64,000 nt of DNA, from contig PYIZ01000021.1 of assembly GCA_003635265.1 (NCBI GenBank), positions 29,491 through 93,490 of the forward strand, written 5' to 3'. A program made the translations under genes and the position numbers. This DNA is from Candidatus Poribacteria bacterium. Lineage in GTDB: Bacteria > Poribacteria > WGA-4E > PCPOR2b. Below are positions 17,186 to 26,481 of this stretch, one piece after another (the stretch's first letter is position 1; each line of letters starts with the position of its first letter). The notes beneath the pieces are model-generated. The model worked only from the letters and a program-made list of their open reading frames with translations. It had not been told where the DNA came from and did no database searches.

Positions 17186-18214
17186 TTACGCGCTCCCGGC
17201 AAATTTGACACCAATCTCATCCTGACTCAGTTTTTCCGAATGGGCAGAGATATCAATCCCATACAGACCGGCGGCGTTTTCACCCAAGACCTTGCGCTTG
17301 GCTTCTGGCGTAAGGTCAACCCCATATTCCTCTTTGATATCGTCCGGCAACTCAAGCGCCATAAATTTCTCAATCAACCACTTGGGTGTCCAGATTGCAT
17401 AGTCGCTGCCAAAAATCATCCTATCCTCACCTAACCAAAACAGCAGATTCGCTACTATCTCGGCGAAATATTTCGGGCGTGAGTGGATGAACGCCATCGC
17501 CACCGACATGCCGGCATAGACGTTCTTCTCCTGCGTGGCAATCCAACAGAAATCGTCTAACCGTGGCAGTCCAATATGCTCAATGATGAAGTTAAGATTG
17601 GGGAAGTCAGTTGCGGCATAATCCACATCGGCGACATCAAAAGCATCGCGGTTGAGGGGATAAACCGTCGGTCCCTTGTGGACATGGATATTTTTAACTC
17701 CAAGTTCTTCGGCAAGCTCGAAATACTTGTAAGCCCACGGGTCATTCAGTCGCCAACCTTTCGAGCCGTTTCGCCATTCGGCGGTGTAGAGTTTGAGTCC
17801 CTGAATCGGGTAATCTTCCACCATTTGCCGGAACGCATCCAGTCCTGCCTCCTCCGCTCTAGGGTCGAAGGAACCGCACAGAATAAAACGGTCGGGGTAT
17901 TTCGCTTTGATCGCATTGTTCTGTTGGTGAGTGTTAAATCCATTTTTGTAAAACTCGTAAAGATACGTTGAATTGAGGATGGCAACGTCAACATACCCCT
18001 CCGAGAAGAGATCGTCGATCAGCGTCTCTTCACCGTATTTGCAATACTTTTCAAAGGACCAGACATATTCTTCCGGACTGAGGGCGGTATGAAAATCATA
18101 GAAACAGCGGATCCAACCTTCGCCATACTCATTGCGCCAGTTTTCCGGGTTGGCGTCCCAAAAGTGCATATGCCCGTCAACAACAAAAATTTCCTGCCCA
18201 TTTTCTCTATACAT
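17186..18214 (-). CDS. Amidohydrolase family 2 (TIM-barrel) protein
   Basis: This 342-residue protein starts at the ATG at 18214, where AAGGAG stands 7 bases upstream (the frame continues to 18244). The metal motif H15-x-H17 is in V-D-G-H-M-H-F-W; further metal or catalytic residues are suggested by N-I-H-V-H-K-G, I-I-E-H-I-G and F-G-S-D-Y-A. These enzymes hydrolyse or decarboxylate carboxylated rings and similar substrates. As I recall, the set amidohydrolase, MIP18/DUF59 protein and Zn-alcohol dehydrogenase also accompanies propane monooxygenase (prm) genes in Rhodococcus; no monooxygenase is present here. 54-60 bp separate it from the Sec methyltransferase. Confidence 0.87.
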   Translation of the reverse strand: MYRENGQEIFVVDGHMHFWDANPENWRNEYGEGWIRCFYDFHTALSPEEYVWSFEKYCKYGEETLIDDLFSEGYVDVAILNSTYLYEFYKNGFNTHQQNNAIKAKYPDRFILCGSFDPRAEEAGLDAFRQMVEDYPIQGLKLYTAEWRNGSKGWRLNDPWAYKYFELAEELGVKNIHVHKGPTVYPLNRDAFDVADVDYAATDFPNLNFIIEHIGLPRLDDFCWIATQEKNVYAGMSVAMAFIHSRPKYFAEIVANLLFWLGEDRMIFGSDYAIWTPKWLIEKFMALELPDDIKEEYGVDLTPEAKRKVLGENAAGLYGIDISAHSEKLSQDEIGVKFAGSA

Positions 18215-18258
18215 TGTAAGGCTCCTTGTACATTTTATCGGCATTTATGACGCATAGC

Positions 18259-19020
18259 TTAGTTTTTACCTTTCCGTGCTGCCAACACAGCGGCACAGAA
18301 CGACCCGTTCGCTTGCAGGGCAACGCGCACAGTGCGTGCACGTATCAGATACTTCTCTAACTGCTCGGCAGTGACCTCCCTACCGCGGAGATCGATTATC
18401 AAAGGCGCAGCGGGCGAGCAATCAAGGTTCATTTCCGCTCGACGCTGGAAGTATTGACGAGCGACTTCAGCCTCCCCAACATCACAAATCCGACCATCGT
18501 TACGCCGGATCCGATAAGATTCGCCCTCAAAATAGAGGTCGCCAATGCGTCGGACAGCAATCTCCTCAAGTGATAAACCCACACTTTTCAAATTCTGCAA
18601 CAGGCGCTCCTGACGCCTGATATACCCCTTGCGGAGAAAAAGATCGCTGAGTTGACACAGATCTTCAGATGCCTCATCCGGAAAAGCCTGTGAGAAGGAT
18701 TTGCCAGTATTTACACCCGCCTCAATTGTCTTCGCAGCAAAATGATCTTTCAACCGAACCGTGACATCGTGGATCCCCCCAACCGTCAAAAGTTCACGGC
18801 GGGTATCCTCAGCCATCATATAGGAGAAGTTGGGCGCACACCAGTAGGTTGGAAGGTGTAGTTCAATTGTTAGATGATCGCTTTCAACTTCAATCGACTT
18901 GACGAAACCAAGTTTGAGGATGGGCTCATCAAGTTCGGGATCAAGCACCCTCTCCAGCTGTCTGAAGATGACCTCTTGATCCAAAGTATCAGGAAGCGAT
19001 AACCGCACATCATCGTACAT
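18259..19020 (-). CDS. MIP18/DUF59 family iron-sulfur assembly-like protein with extra C-terminal domain
   Basis: Residues 20-110 match the MIP18 (DUF59, SufT/PaaD-like) fold: L-D-P-E-L-D-E-P-I-L, L-G-F-V-K-S-I and the conserved cysteine in T-Y-W-C-A-P. The rest, about 140 residues, is an alpha/beta region I cannot assign. The start at 19020 (M-Y-D-D-V-R, 253 residues) is chosen because GGAGGG lies just before it; an upstream ATG at 19032 overlaps that site. DUF59 proteins help mature Fe-S or other metal enzymes. Its place between an alcohol dehydrogenase and an amidohydrolase suggests it serves one of the operon's metalloproteins. Confidence 0.82.
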   Translation of the reverse strand: MYDDVRLSLPDTLDQEVIFRQLERVLDPELDEPILKLGFVKSIEVESDHLTIELHLPTYWCAPNFSYMMAEDTRRELLTVGGIHDVTVRLKDHFAAKTIEAGVNTGKSFSQAFPDEASEDLCQLSDLFLRKGYIRRQERLLQNLKSVGLSLEEIAVRRIGDLYFEGESYRIRRNDGRICDVGEAEVARQYFQRRAEMNLDCSPAAPLIIDLRGREVTAEQLEKYLIRARTVRVALQANGSFCAAVLAARKGKN

Positions 19021-19085
19021 TTTTCCCTCCATTTACACCGCGGTATGTTTGTCACAATAGACCCATCAATTTGTGTGACAGGGAA

Positions 19086-20129
19086 TTAGGGAACAATAAC
19101 TCCCCGACCCACAATCTGACGATTTTTGAAGTCCGTGATAGCAGTGTTAATGTCGTCCAGCGAGTACTCTTGTGCACGCATGTTGACGCGCCCTTCAGCG
19201 TTAAGCTCCATCAATTCGACCAATTCCGTGTAATTGCCAACAAGGCTGCCGACAATTGCGATTTCATTGATGATCATGTGAACGGTGGGAACTTCAATTT
19301 TACCGCCGTAACCGACAACGAAGTGCGTTCCACCTTGACGCAACATCTGCCAGCAGAGCTGTTCCGCACCGAGTTCTCCGACAAAATCAATGACGGCGTG
19401 GGCACCGCCTCCGGTGAGTTCTTTCAATTCCTCAACGACATCGGGACCGCCGTCAAGCACATGGTGAGCCCCTAGGTCTTTAGCCAGCTTTCGGGCAGCC
19501 TCACTCCGGTCAATGGCAATGGTACGGGTGCCGCACAGCTCATGCAAACACTGGAGGGCAATATGTCCTAACCCACCTACACCGAGGATCGCACAATAAC
19601 TGCCCGGATTCAATATCTTCGCCGCCCGCTTGGCAACCCGGTAGGCGGTGATGCCAGCATCCGCCATGGGAGCCACATTTACCGGCAACACATTCTCATT
19701 AAGCTTAATCAACGCCCGCTCGTTGGTCAGGAAATACTCGGCAAAACCACCATTGTCGCTCAACCCCGGAAATGCGTTGTTCTCGCAGTACATATCCTCG
19801 CCCCGGCGGCAGCCGGCACAGATTCCGCACGACCGCAAGGGATGGCAAATAACGGCATCACCCGGCTTCACCGATTTCACGCCACTGCCGACCTCCTCAA
19901 CCCAACCCGCGTTTTCATGCCCCATGATATAGGGCAACAACGCGCTGTCCGCATCCATCACGTCCCGCCATACCCCTTCAATGATGTGCAGATCTGTTCG
20001 GCACAAGCCAGCAGCACCAACGCGAACAATCACATCCTCAGGATCACTGATGGTTGGCTCAGGTACGCTTTCAATTTTAAGATCGACGTTCATCTCTTTA
20101 TCATACGCATATAGTTGAGCAGCTTTCAT
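19086..20129 (-). CDS. Zinc-dependent alcohol dehydrogenase (MDR family)
   Basis: This 347-residue medium-chain dehydrogenase has the catalytic zinc residues (G-L-C-R-T-D-L-H; G-H-E-N-A-G), the structural zinc cysteines in C-G-I-C-A-G-C...Y-C-E and the NAD-binding motif G-V-G-G-L-G-H. It is like bacterial secondary/primary alcohol dehydrogenases, including the Adh1-type enzyme encoded near propane monooxygenase. It is the first gene of a tight minus-strand run (65, 44 and 60 bp gaps) with the DUF59 protein, amidohydrolase and Sec-containing methyltransferase, which suggests one catabolic pathway for a small alcohol or alkylated compound. Confidence 0.92.
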   Translation of the reverse strand: MKAAQLYAYDKEMNVDLKIESVPEPTISDPEDVIVRVGAAGLCRTDLHIIEGVWRDVMDADSALLPYIMGHENAGWVEEVGSGVKSVKPGDAVICHPLRSCGICAGCRRGEDMYCENNAFPGLSDNGGFAEYFLTNERALIKLNENVLPVNVAPMADAGITAYRVAKRAAKILNPGSYCAILGVGGLGHIALQCLHELCGTRTIAIDRSEAARKLAKDLGAHHVLDGGPDVVEELKELTGGGAHAVIDFVGELGAEQLCWQMLRQGGTHFVVGYGGKIEVPTVHMIINEIAIVGSLVGNYTELVELMELNAEGRVNMRAQEYSLDDINTAITDFKNRQIVGRGVIVP

Positions 20130-20300
20130 GTTGATGCCCTCCTTTCCGTACTCCGAATTAGAGCCTGTTGATATTTGACGACACGTCCCGCGTAGTCCCG
20201 ATTATCGGGAGAACGGCATAGGTTGGGTTGAACGGTAAAAGCAAATCCCCATCTCTTGAAGTTTCGCCACATTTCCTTGCTGTGCTAAAAACGGTGTCTT

Positions 20301-20591
20301 TCACTCTGTATCATCAAACTCATCATCGTTTCCTGCTATCCATTGACTGAGCTTGCCTGCTAGGGGTAGCAATAACATGAGCAATACAATCAGTCCAATA
20401 AGTGCCAGCCACATAAAGGCACTCATTATTATCCCCCAACCAGCATGTGTCATTGTGAAGTGTTCAAACAGGACAGCAATCGATACAAATGCTATCGCAG
20501 CCAAAGGCACCACCAGAACCGTCACTCGAATATAAGTTGCTATAAATCCCTTTGCTAATTTAGATAAAGGTAAGCGGTTTACTATTTTCAT
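20301..20591 (-). CDS. Small two-helix membrane protein
   Basis: This 96-residue protein has two hydrophobic segments (about 23-43 and 52-75) and an acidic C-terminus (D-D-E-F-D-D-T-E). I use the ATG at 20591, with GGAG 8 bases upstream; the frame runs on to 20669, but the extra 26 codons lack support. I do not recognise a family. Between it and the alcohol dehydrogenase (20130-20300) lies spacer with a GTAGGTTGGGTTGAAC-type repeat near 20217 and a CCCGATTATCGGGA palindrome. Confidence 0.6.
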   Translation of the reverse strand: MKIVNRLPLSKLAKGFIATYIRVTVLVVPLAAIAFVSIAVLFEHFTMTHAGWGIIMSAFMWLALIGLIVLLMLLLPLAGKLSQWIAGNDDEFDDTE

Positions 20592-20675
20592 TGGATCATC
20601 TCCAACATGAAGATCTCCGATAAGAGAATTTATCGGAGATGTTTTTAGATTCACTCCCCGTCGCCCCACCTTTTA

Positions 20676-21428
20676 TCACGGATGTAACCCAACGCACTCT
20701 CTAACATATCTCATAATTTCTGTCGGGAAGATAATATATTGGCTGGGCAAAGTCACATATCCATCGTCTTCCTTCCATATAAGACCGGATATTACGCTGC
20801 TTTTTCCATGAAAGTCTCTTTCGTACTTAAAGCTTGTTACCGCATCGTAATTGGCTTCCAAAGCCTCCTCTAACGATTGGAGTTCTGCGAAATCATCAAC
20901 CCCTTTTTCCCTTCTTACCAAATCCAATTGATTTTCGTACAGTTGCCGAATGTGCGACTGTCTTTCGGGGGACAGTTCTTTGTAGTACTCTAATATGCGG
21001 TGGTGGGGATTACACTTCTCTTTTTGGTTTTCAATTTCCCAAATTATCTTGATTGCAAGTTCAAACAGAATTGCACACAAAAAATGGCACACCTCCCTTT
21101 TTTCAGCCAATTGTTCATCGGAATCGCCTCTTTCCACGCGCTTTAGAGGCGCCGACAGAACAGTTGCTGATTCCAGAAACGCTTCTGCCATTCTCAACTT
21201 CTCGGTCCATATGTTGTCAAAATTATCTTCTTTCACATTGTTTTCTGGCATAACCACTGTTGCCTCCTTCCAGAAAGATGCATCCGTTGGCGGAGCGTCC
21301 GGATCGGAGGAGGCTGCCGCGTCAATGTCTTCATCTGTCAGCGCATCCACGCGCTCCCAATCAGTTTCATCAGGGAGGGTTTCTATTTCAGAACGGGTGT
21401 ATTTGACGAATGTATTCTGCTCTTTCAT
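20676..21428 (-). CDS. BrnA-like N-terminus fused to an unknown helical (possibly HEPN-like) domain
   Basis: Residues 1-60 are BrnA-like (K-Y-T-R-S-E-I-E-T-L-P-D-E-T-D-W, D-A-L-T-D-E-D-I-D, A-S-F-W-K-E-A-T-V-V-M-P-E). A normal BrnA then has a short ribbon-helix-helix domain and stops near residue 85. This 250-residue protein instead carries about 190 further residues, mostly helical (K-I-I-W-E-I-E-N, H-H-R-I-L-E-Y-Y-K-E-L-S-P-E-R-Q), which may be HEPN-like, and ends with aromatic strands. The start at 21428 overlaps the brnT end by 41 bp, typical of coupled toxin-antitoxin genes. It may neutralise BrnT in a new way or be a second effector. Confidence 0.65.
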   Translation of the reverse strand: MKEQNTFVKYTRSEIETLPDETDWERVDALTDEDIDAAASSDPDAPPTDASFWKEATVVMPENNVKEDNFDNIWTEKLRMAEAFLESATVLSAPLKRVERGDSDEQLAEKREVCHFLCAILFELAIKIIWEIENQKEKCNPHHRILEYYKELSPERQSHIRQLYENQLDLVRREKGVDDFAELQSLEEALEANYDAVTSFKYERDFHGKSSVISGLIWKEDDGYVTLPSQYIIFPTEIMRYVRECVGLHP

Positions 21429-21681
21429 CTCTGTTTGCCTTTCTTGCTGAAATGATTCGGCTGACTGAATTGCGCCGTGTATAAACAACGTAAAGGATTC
21501 TCCCTTCACTTCGACCTAAAGCAATGATTCGGGTTTCACCGTAGTCTTGACGAGTATCTTCTTCTTCTAATAAGGGGCCATCAAAGATTTTTGCTGCCTT
21601 AAAAAAACTGATACCATGTTTTGTGATATTCATTCGATTTTTTATGGGATCCCATTCAAATTGCTGTTGGTTACTAACCAT
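21388..21681 (-). CDS. brnT: BrnT family ribonuclease toxin
   Basis: This 97-residue protein fits BrnT, a RelE-fold RNase toxin: F-E-W-D-P-I-K-N near the start, N-I-T-K-H-G-I-S-F, E-T-R-I-I-A-L-G, and the end R-I-I-S-A-R-K-A-N-R-D-E-R, which holds basic catalytic residues. It lies directly upstream of and overlaps the BrnA-like gene. BrnT-BrnA pairs normally repress their own promoter; whether that applies here depends on the altered partner, which lacks the usual DNA-binding end. The ribosome binding site is weak. Confidence 0.88.
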   Translation of the reverse strand: MVSNQQQFEWDPIKNRMNITKHGISFFKAAKIFDGPLLEEEDTRQDYGETRIIALGRSEGRILYVVYTRRNSVSRIISARKANRDERAEYIRQIHPF

Positions 21682-22377
21682 CTATGGTGCAGTCCTTTAT
21701 AATTCTGTCAAGCTCAACTTTTTTGATTATAGTTTACTTGTTAGGACTTACGCAGTTGAACGTTCAAAACCCTGTAGTTCGGCGATTCATCGCCGCTGGA
21801 CACCATTACCAACGCCCGATGAATCGGGCAACTACAATCTGGGGTGCGTAAGTCCTGCTTGTTATAAAAAATGTCCCATAAGGATAATTATCAACGTTAA
21901 AGATCCCCTATTTCACCATAAATTCTGATAGTTTTGAGCCCAGCGAATCCTTGTCAGGGAACGCATCTCAATGAGATATGCGCGACTATATCTGTATGAA
22001 TTCTTCGCCGGGAATAGTGCGTTCATGTTAGCATACCCATTATCCAAATGCAAGCAAAAAGGCAGAGCACGACAACCCCACACTTCTATCGGGCAGAATG
22101 TTCAGATGGATCTTCTAGCGCAGCAAATTTTGGCTTAGGGTTTCGGAGGCGATTATGTTATACTTTAACGGCGGGATTGCATAGAAACGGATTAATCACT
22201 TCAACATTTAGGCTGCTGCTACGTCCAAAGAATCGAGAATTTCGGGAGGCATTTTCGCTACTGTGCCCCACTCGCGCATCGAGTTGAGATAGTTCCGAGG
22301 ACGGTTTGTCGCGCCACCGGGCTTCAGGCTTTCCGATTTTCTAGAAGCGTTACGACACCTTAAGGAGAAAAAATCAG
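21682..22377. other. Intergenic spacer of about 700 bp
   Basis: No gene is seen on either strand. It contains the 115-bp inverted-repeat element at 21743-21857 and, nearer to 22377, unassigned sequence that must hold the promoter of the lipoprotein operon. No clear promoter motif was picked out. Confidence 0.5.
21743..21857. repeat. Short inverted-repeat element (115 bp) with target-site duplication
   Basis: Ends are AGGACTTACGCA (21743-21754) and TGCGTAAGTCCT (21845-21856), a 12-bp perfect inverted repeat. The 6-bp word CTTGTT flanks both sides (21737-21742 and 21858-21863), as expected for a transposed element. The interior holds two GATTCATCG/CGATGAATC palindromes. There is no coding sequence. 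A partial end (TGCGTAAGTCCTGTTAAATG) also occurs near 58727. Confidence 0.7.
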
Positions 22378-25300
22378 ATGAAACAGGCATACCAACATAT
22401 ATTCCGAGCAGCAACATTTGCGCTTGCACTCATAATATTACTCATCGGTTGTAGGCAAGACGTGACCCGCAAGGCAGATTGGGAAGTCAATTTTACAGAC
22501 CTACACTTCGCAGATGCTGAACGCGGATGGATCGTCGGCGAAAAGGGAATGATCGTCCATACAAAGGATGGTGGAAAAACGTGGGAACGCCAAGAAGTTG
22601 GAACAGAAGGTGATTTTAAGGCGGTCTATTTCACCAACCACCGCTACGGTTGGGCGGTTGGCGATAGAGGTTTAATCGCTACCACCGATGACGGCCGCCG
22701 CTGGCATCTCCAAGACAGTGGCACCTTAGCAACGCTCCGGGATGTCCACTTCGCAAACTCCGATGAGGGGTGGATCGTCGGAGAGGATGCCGATATTCTG
22801 TACACGAAGAACGGCGGCAAGACGTGGGAACGCTATGAATATATCAGCGAGTTCCCGCTCAGTGGCGTCTGGTTTGCTACCAAGCGTCGGGGTTGGACTG
22901 TTGGCGCAAACGATCGAATTTTCTTCACAGAGGACGGTGGCAAAACGTGGCGGCAGCAGACTAATCGCTACGAGGGCGAACGCGACCGGATGATCAACGA
23001 CAACAAGCGAGTCTTCTTCATCAGTCAAAACGAGGGCTGGCTTGTCGGGACCGATGGCTCAATCTTCCACACGACAAATGGCGGTGCCGAATGGACGCGT
23101 CAGGACAGCCGCATCCCACTGATCAACGGACATGTTCGGGATACCGTCAACAGTATTCATTTCATAGATAATGAACGTGGCGTGGCGGTCGCTGACATCG
23201 GTTTCATCACGTTCACAGAGGACGGCGGAGACAATTGGCGATTGTTGGAGAGTGGCACCGAAAATAATCTGACCGGGGTTCAGTTCACCAGTCCAAACGA
23301 GGCGTGGGCGGTCGGCTGGCAGGGCACAATCATGCACTCAAAGGACGGTGGGGAGACGTGGACAATAGCCAGCGGCACTACCGCCAACAACCTTGAGGAG
23401 ATACAGTTTGCTGATGGGAACCGGGCAATCGCTGTCGGCGAAAAAGGGACCATCGCCATGAGTCAGGACGGCGGACAAACGTGGACTGAGGTTCAAACGG
23501 ACATCTGGGACCATATCCGAAGCCTTTATTTTGTCTCCGATCTAGAGGGTTGGGCGGTCGGCGATCGTGGTATGATTGTCCACACATCCGATGGCGGACA
23601 GAGTTGGGAAACCCAAAGAAGCGGGTGGTGGTACTCGCTCCGGGGCACCTACTTCGTCAGCCCCAAAAAAGGCTGGGTCGTTGGCGATATGGGGACAGTC
23701 TTGCATACCGCTGACAGCGGCGAATCATGGATACAGCAGACCCCGGGCGAATTTCATATGCTCAAAGAGGTGTTTTTCCTCAACGAAAAGGAAGGCTGGT
23801 CGGTCGGTTGGCCCGGCATCGTTATCCACACAGCCAATGGCGGACTGACATGGACGCAACAAAAGACACCCACCTATAATGAACTGTACGCAATCTACTT
23901 TATCGACAACAAAAACGGCTGGGTGACTGGGCAGTTCGGAGAAATCCTACACACCAAAGATGGTGGAAAAACGTGGAGATTCCAACCCAGCGGCGTGGAG
24001 GTAAACCTGAATAAGGTCTACTTCGCCGATAAAAAGCACGGTCTCATTGTGGGAGATGGCGGCGTTATCCTCACCACCACCAACGGTGGGAAGAAATGGG
24101 AGAAACAGGAGAGCGACACAGAGAACGACCTTTACGGATTCGCGCTTTCACCGGAAGGGATGGTCGCTGTCGGTAAAGGCGGAATTGCGATGCGCTGCTC
24201 TGTTGATGCGGAAGAACTGCCCGCCGAACTCCCTCCTCTGGCAGACCGAACGGAAGCCACCGATGTTATCGAAGAACCGGAGGTTGTTGAGGAGGTCACC
24301 TATCATTGGGACATCGTCCGTCAGGCAACTTGGCAGACCGATTTCACCGACACCTATTTTCATCGCACGGCGGATGAACCAGCTGCTTTACGCGGGTGGG
24401 CGGTCGGATCCGGTGGTGTGATTGCACACACGACAGATGGCGGCAAAACATGGCTGCCCCAACACAGCGGTGTGAAGGATGATTTGCGTCGCATCACTTT
24501 TGTCGACGAAGATCATGGGTGGATCGCCGGACGCGGTGTGCTGCTCCGGACAGAAAACGGTGGCCAAACGTGGCAAGTCATCAAAAAGGTAGTGCAAAAC
24601 TTCCGGCGGATCAGTGCCATGCAGTTTATCAATAAACAGGAGGGTTGGCTCGGCGCTGATCAGGGACAAACGCTCCATACGACGGACGGCGGCGTAACGT
24701 GGAAACTCCAGAAAACCGGGACAACGAACCAACCAATCACGGCACTTCATTTCGTCAATAGCACCGAAGGCTGGGCAATTACCGCCCAACGGGTCGAAGG
24801 CGGCTTGGTTCTGCATACGGTCAACGGCGGGGACTACTGGGAGATTCAGGACAAGACCCATCAGCCTGCTGCTGCAGTGCATTTCGCCGATGCGAAGTCC
24901 GGCTGGATTGTGGGCAGGGACGGTAGATCTTTCATCACGCAGGACGGCGGCGTGACGTGGAAACAAATCCTCCCGGAAGACATGGTAGAAGGGCTTCGTC
25001 GAATCAAATTTCATGACCATCAACGTGCGTGGGGAATCGATCGTAGTGGGGCTATCCTTGTGACAAACGATCAAGGCGAGAGTTGGCTGCCAAACTATGT
25101 AGGGCTCGAGACAGCAGCAGAACTAATTGCTCAACGTAAACAGGTGGAAATGGAGGCAGCAGCGGATAACGCGCAAGAGCCACAGTCAGCGGTTACCAAC
25201 CCGTTGGACGATAATTTTACTGACATCTTTCAGAGAGATATGACTGAGCAGCGATCGCGTGCCGGGCGTATCACGCCTGTCCAAGAGGATCCCGTGAACG

Positions 25301-26445
25301 GGGAAGGTGAGATTGAAACCGATACCGAAGATACAACTGTCACACAAACCAACACGGAAACCGAAAACCGGGAAAGACCAACCCGCCGTCGTCGAGGTCT
25401 CCGTCAATCTGGGCTGCCAATCACTAATGTGCATTTCATCGGCGATCAACACGCGTGGGCAGTTGGCGACGCAGGACAGATTTATCATACCGCGAATGGT
25501 GGACAAACGTGGGAACGGCAACTTGGCGAACAACTCGACGACTTCCGGGATATCCTTTTCCTAGACAGCAAACACGGTTGGATTACCGGAGATAACGGGA
25601 TACTGCTGGAAACTCGGGACGGTGGGCGAACCTGGACCCACCTGCAAAGCGAAACCGCACAGAGGCTTGTCGGCATTCACTTTGCCAATGTGTCAGGGTT
25701 AAACTCCGAAGACACGACCCGATGGGGCTGGTCCATGCGGCGTGACGGCACTGTGCTGTACACAACTAACGGTGTGAAATGGTCGGCAGGACAAACCCCG
25801 ACACGTCCGGGATTATTTGAGGAAGATCCCCCGCTACCCTTTGAGATAAACGATGTTGCGTTTGGGGCTTTCTCCGAAGGTTGGGCTGTCGGCAGAGATG
25901 GACAGATTATCCATAACCAAGACGGAGGTCCGATCTGGACACCCCAACGCACCTCCACAGGGAAAGACCTCGAAAGGGTCGAGATGAAATTTGCGCCGCT
26001 CGGTTGGGCGGTTGGGCATAGCGGCATCATCCAACGAACAATCAATGGGGGCGGATATTGGAAACATCATGAGACCGACACCGGTTATGATCTGTACGGG
26101 GTGTCATTCATCACAAAACGGAAGGGATGGGCGGCTGGCGATTACGGCATCATCCTCCGTACAACAGGGGGCGGATTTAAGTGGGAAGCCTTGTCGAGCG
26201 GTGTCACCGAAACGCTCTACGGCATCCTCGCTTTGTCGGAGCAGGAAATCTACGCCGTTGGTGCGTCCGGCACAATACTCCGCTCAATGGATGGCGGCAC
26301 GACATGGGAGCGAGAACATACGGACATCTCCAACAACCTGTATACTATCGTCCGCGCCCCAGACGACGATGTACTATGGGTGGTCGGTCAGTGGGGCGTT
26401 GTCCTTCGGCGGGAGCTTAATGCCAAAAAAATGTCAATGCGGTAG
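22378..26445 (+). CDS. Giant YCF48/BNR-repeat lipoprotein
   Basis: The 1355-residue protein starts with a lipoprotein signal (hydrophobic helix, L-L-I-G-C with C25 as lipidation site) and then about 28 repeats of the YCF48/photosynthesis-assembly type (G-W-x-V-G-x-x-G-x-I-x-x-T-x-D-G-G-x-T-W). They come in three blocks of about 14, 6 and 8 blades, divided by acidic or low-complexity linkers at about 615-640 and 910-1015, the latter containing R-R-R-R-G. Each block should fold as one or two beta-propellers. Length far exceeds the 300-400 residues of usual members. AGGAG lies 10 bases upstream. It is the first gene of an operon with Uma2 and VWA genes; function is unknown, perhaps a surface scaffold. 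Confidence 0.9.
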   Translation: MKQAYQHIFRAATFALALIILLIGCRQDVTRKADWEVNFTDLHFADAERGWIVGEKGMIVHTKDGGKTWERQEVGTEGDFKAVYFTNHRYGWAVGDRGLIATTDDGRRWHLQDSGTLATLRDVHFANSDEGWIVGEDADILYTKNGGKTWERYEYISEFPLSGVWFATKRRGWTVGANDRIFFTEDGGKTWRQQTNRYEGERDRMINDNKRVFFISQNEGWLVGTDGSIFHTTNGGAEWTRQDSRIPLINGHVRDTVNSIHFIDNERGVAVADIGFITFTEDGGDNWRLLESGTENNLTGVQFTSPNEAWAVGWQGTIMHSKDGGETWTIASGTTANNLEEIQFADGNRAIAVGEKGTIAMSQDGGQTWTEVQTDIWDHIRSLYFVSDLEGWAVGDRGMIVHTSDGGQSWETQRSGWWYSLRGTYFVSPKKGWVVGDMGTVLHTADSGESWIQQTPGEFHMLKEVFFLNEKEGWSVGWPGIVIHTANGGLTWTQQKTPTYNELYAIYFIDNKNGWVTGQFGEILHTKDGGKTWRFQPSGVEVNLNKVYFADKKHGLIVGDGGVILTTTNGGKKWEKQESDTENDLYGFALSPEGMVAVGKGGIAMRCSVDAEELPAELPPLADRTEATDVIEEPEVVEEVTYHWDIVRQATWQTDFTDTYFHRTADEPAALRGWAVGSGGVIAHTTDGGKTWLPQHSGVKDDLRRITFVDEDHGWIAGRGVLLRTENGGQTWQVIKKVVQNFRRISAMQFINKQEGWLGADQGQTLHTTDGGVTWKLQKTGTTNQPITALHFVNSTEGWAITAQRVEGGLVLHTVNGGDYWEIQDKTHQPAAAVHFADAKSGWIVGRDGRSFITQDGGVTWKQILPEDMVEGLRRIKFHDHQRAWGIDRSGAILVTNDQGESWLPNYVGLETAAELIAQRKQVEMEAAADNAQEPQSAVTNPLDDNFTDIFQRDMTEQRSRAGRITPVQEDPVNGEGEIETDTEDTTVTQTNTETENRERPTRRRRGLRQSGLPITNVHFIGDQHAWAVGDAGQIYHTANGGQTWERQLGEQLDDFRDILFLDSKHGWITGDNGILLETRDGGRTWTHLQSETAQRLVGIHFANVSGLNSEDTTRWGWSMRRDGTVLYTTNGVKWSAGQTPTRPGLFEEDPPLPFEINDVAFGAFSEGWAVGRDGQIIHNQDGGPIWTPQRTSTGKDLERVEMKFAPLGWAVGHSGIIQRTINGGGYWKHHETDTGYDLYGVSFITKRKGWAAGDYGIILRTTGGGFKWEALSSGVTETLYGILALSEQEIYAVGASGTILRSMDGGTTWEREHTDISNNLYTIVRAPDDDVLWVVGQWGVVLRRELNAKKMSMR

Positions 26446-26481
26446 CGGAATGCGTCGTGATTTATTAAGGAGGGATGTATA

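Noticed and set aside
24388..25074. 228-codon minus-strand frame
   Set aside because: It is a shadow of the YCF48 repeat gene, caused by repeated DNA words on the coding strand.
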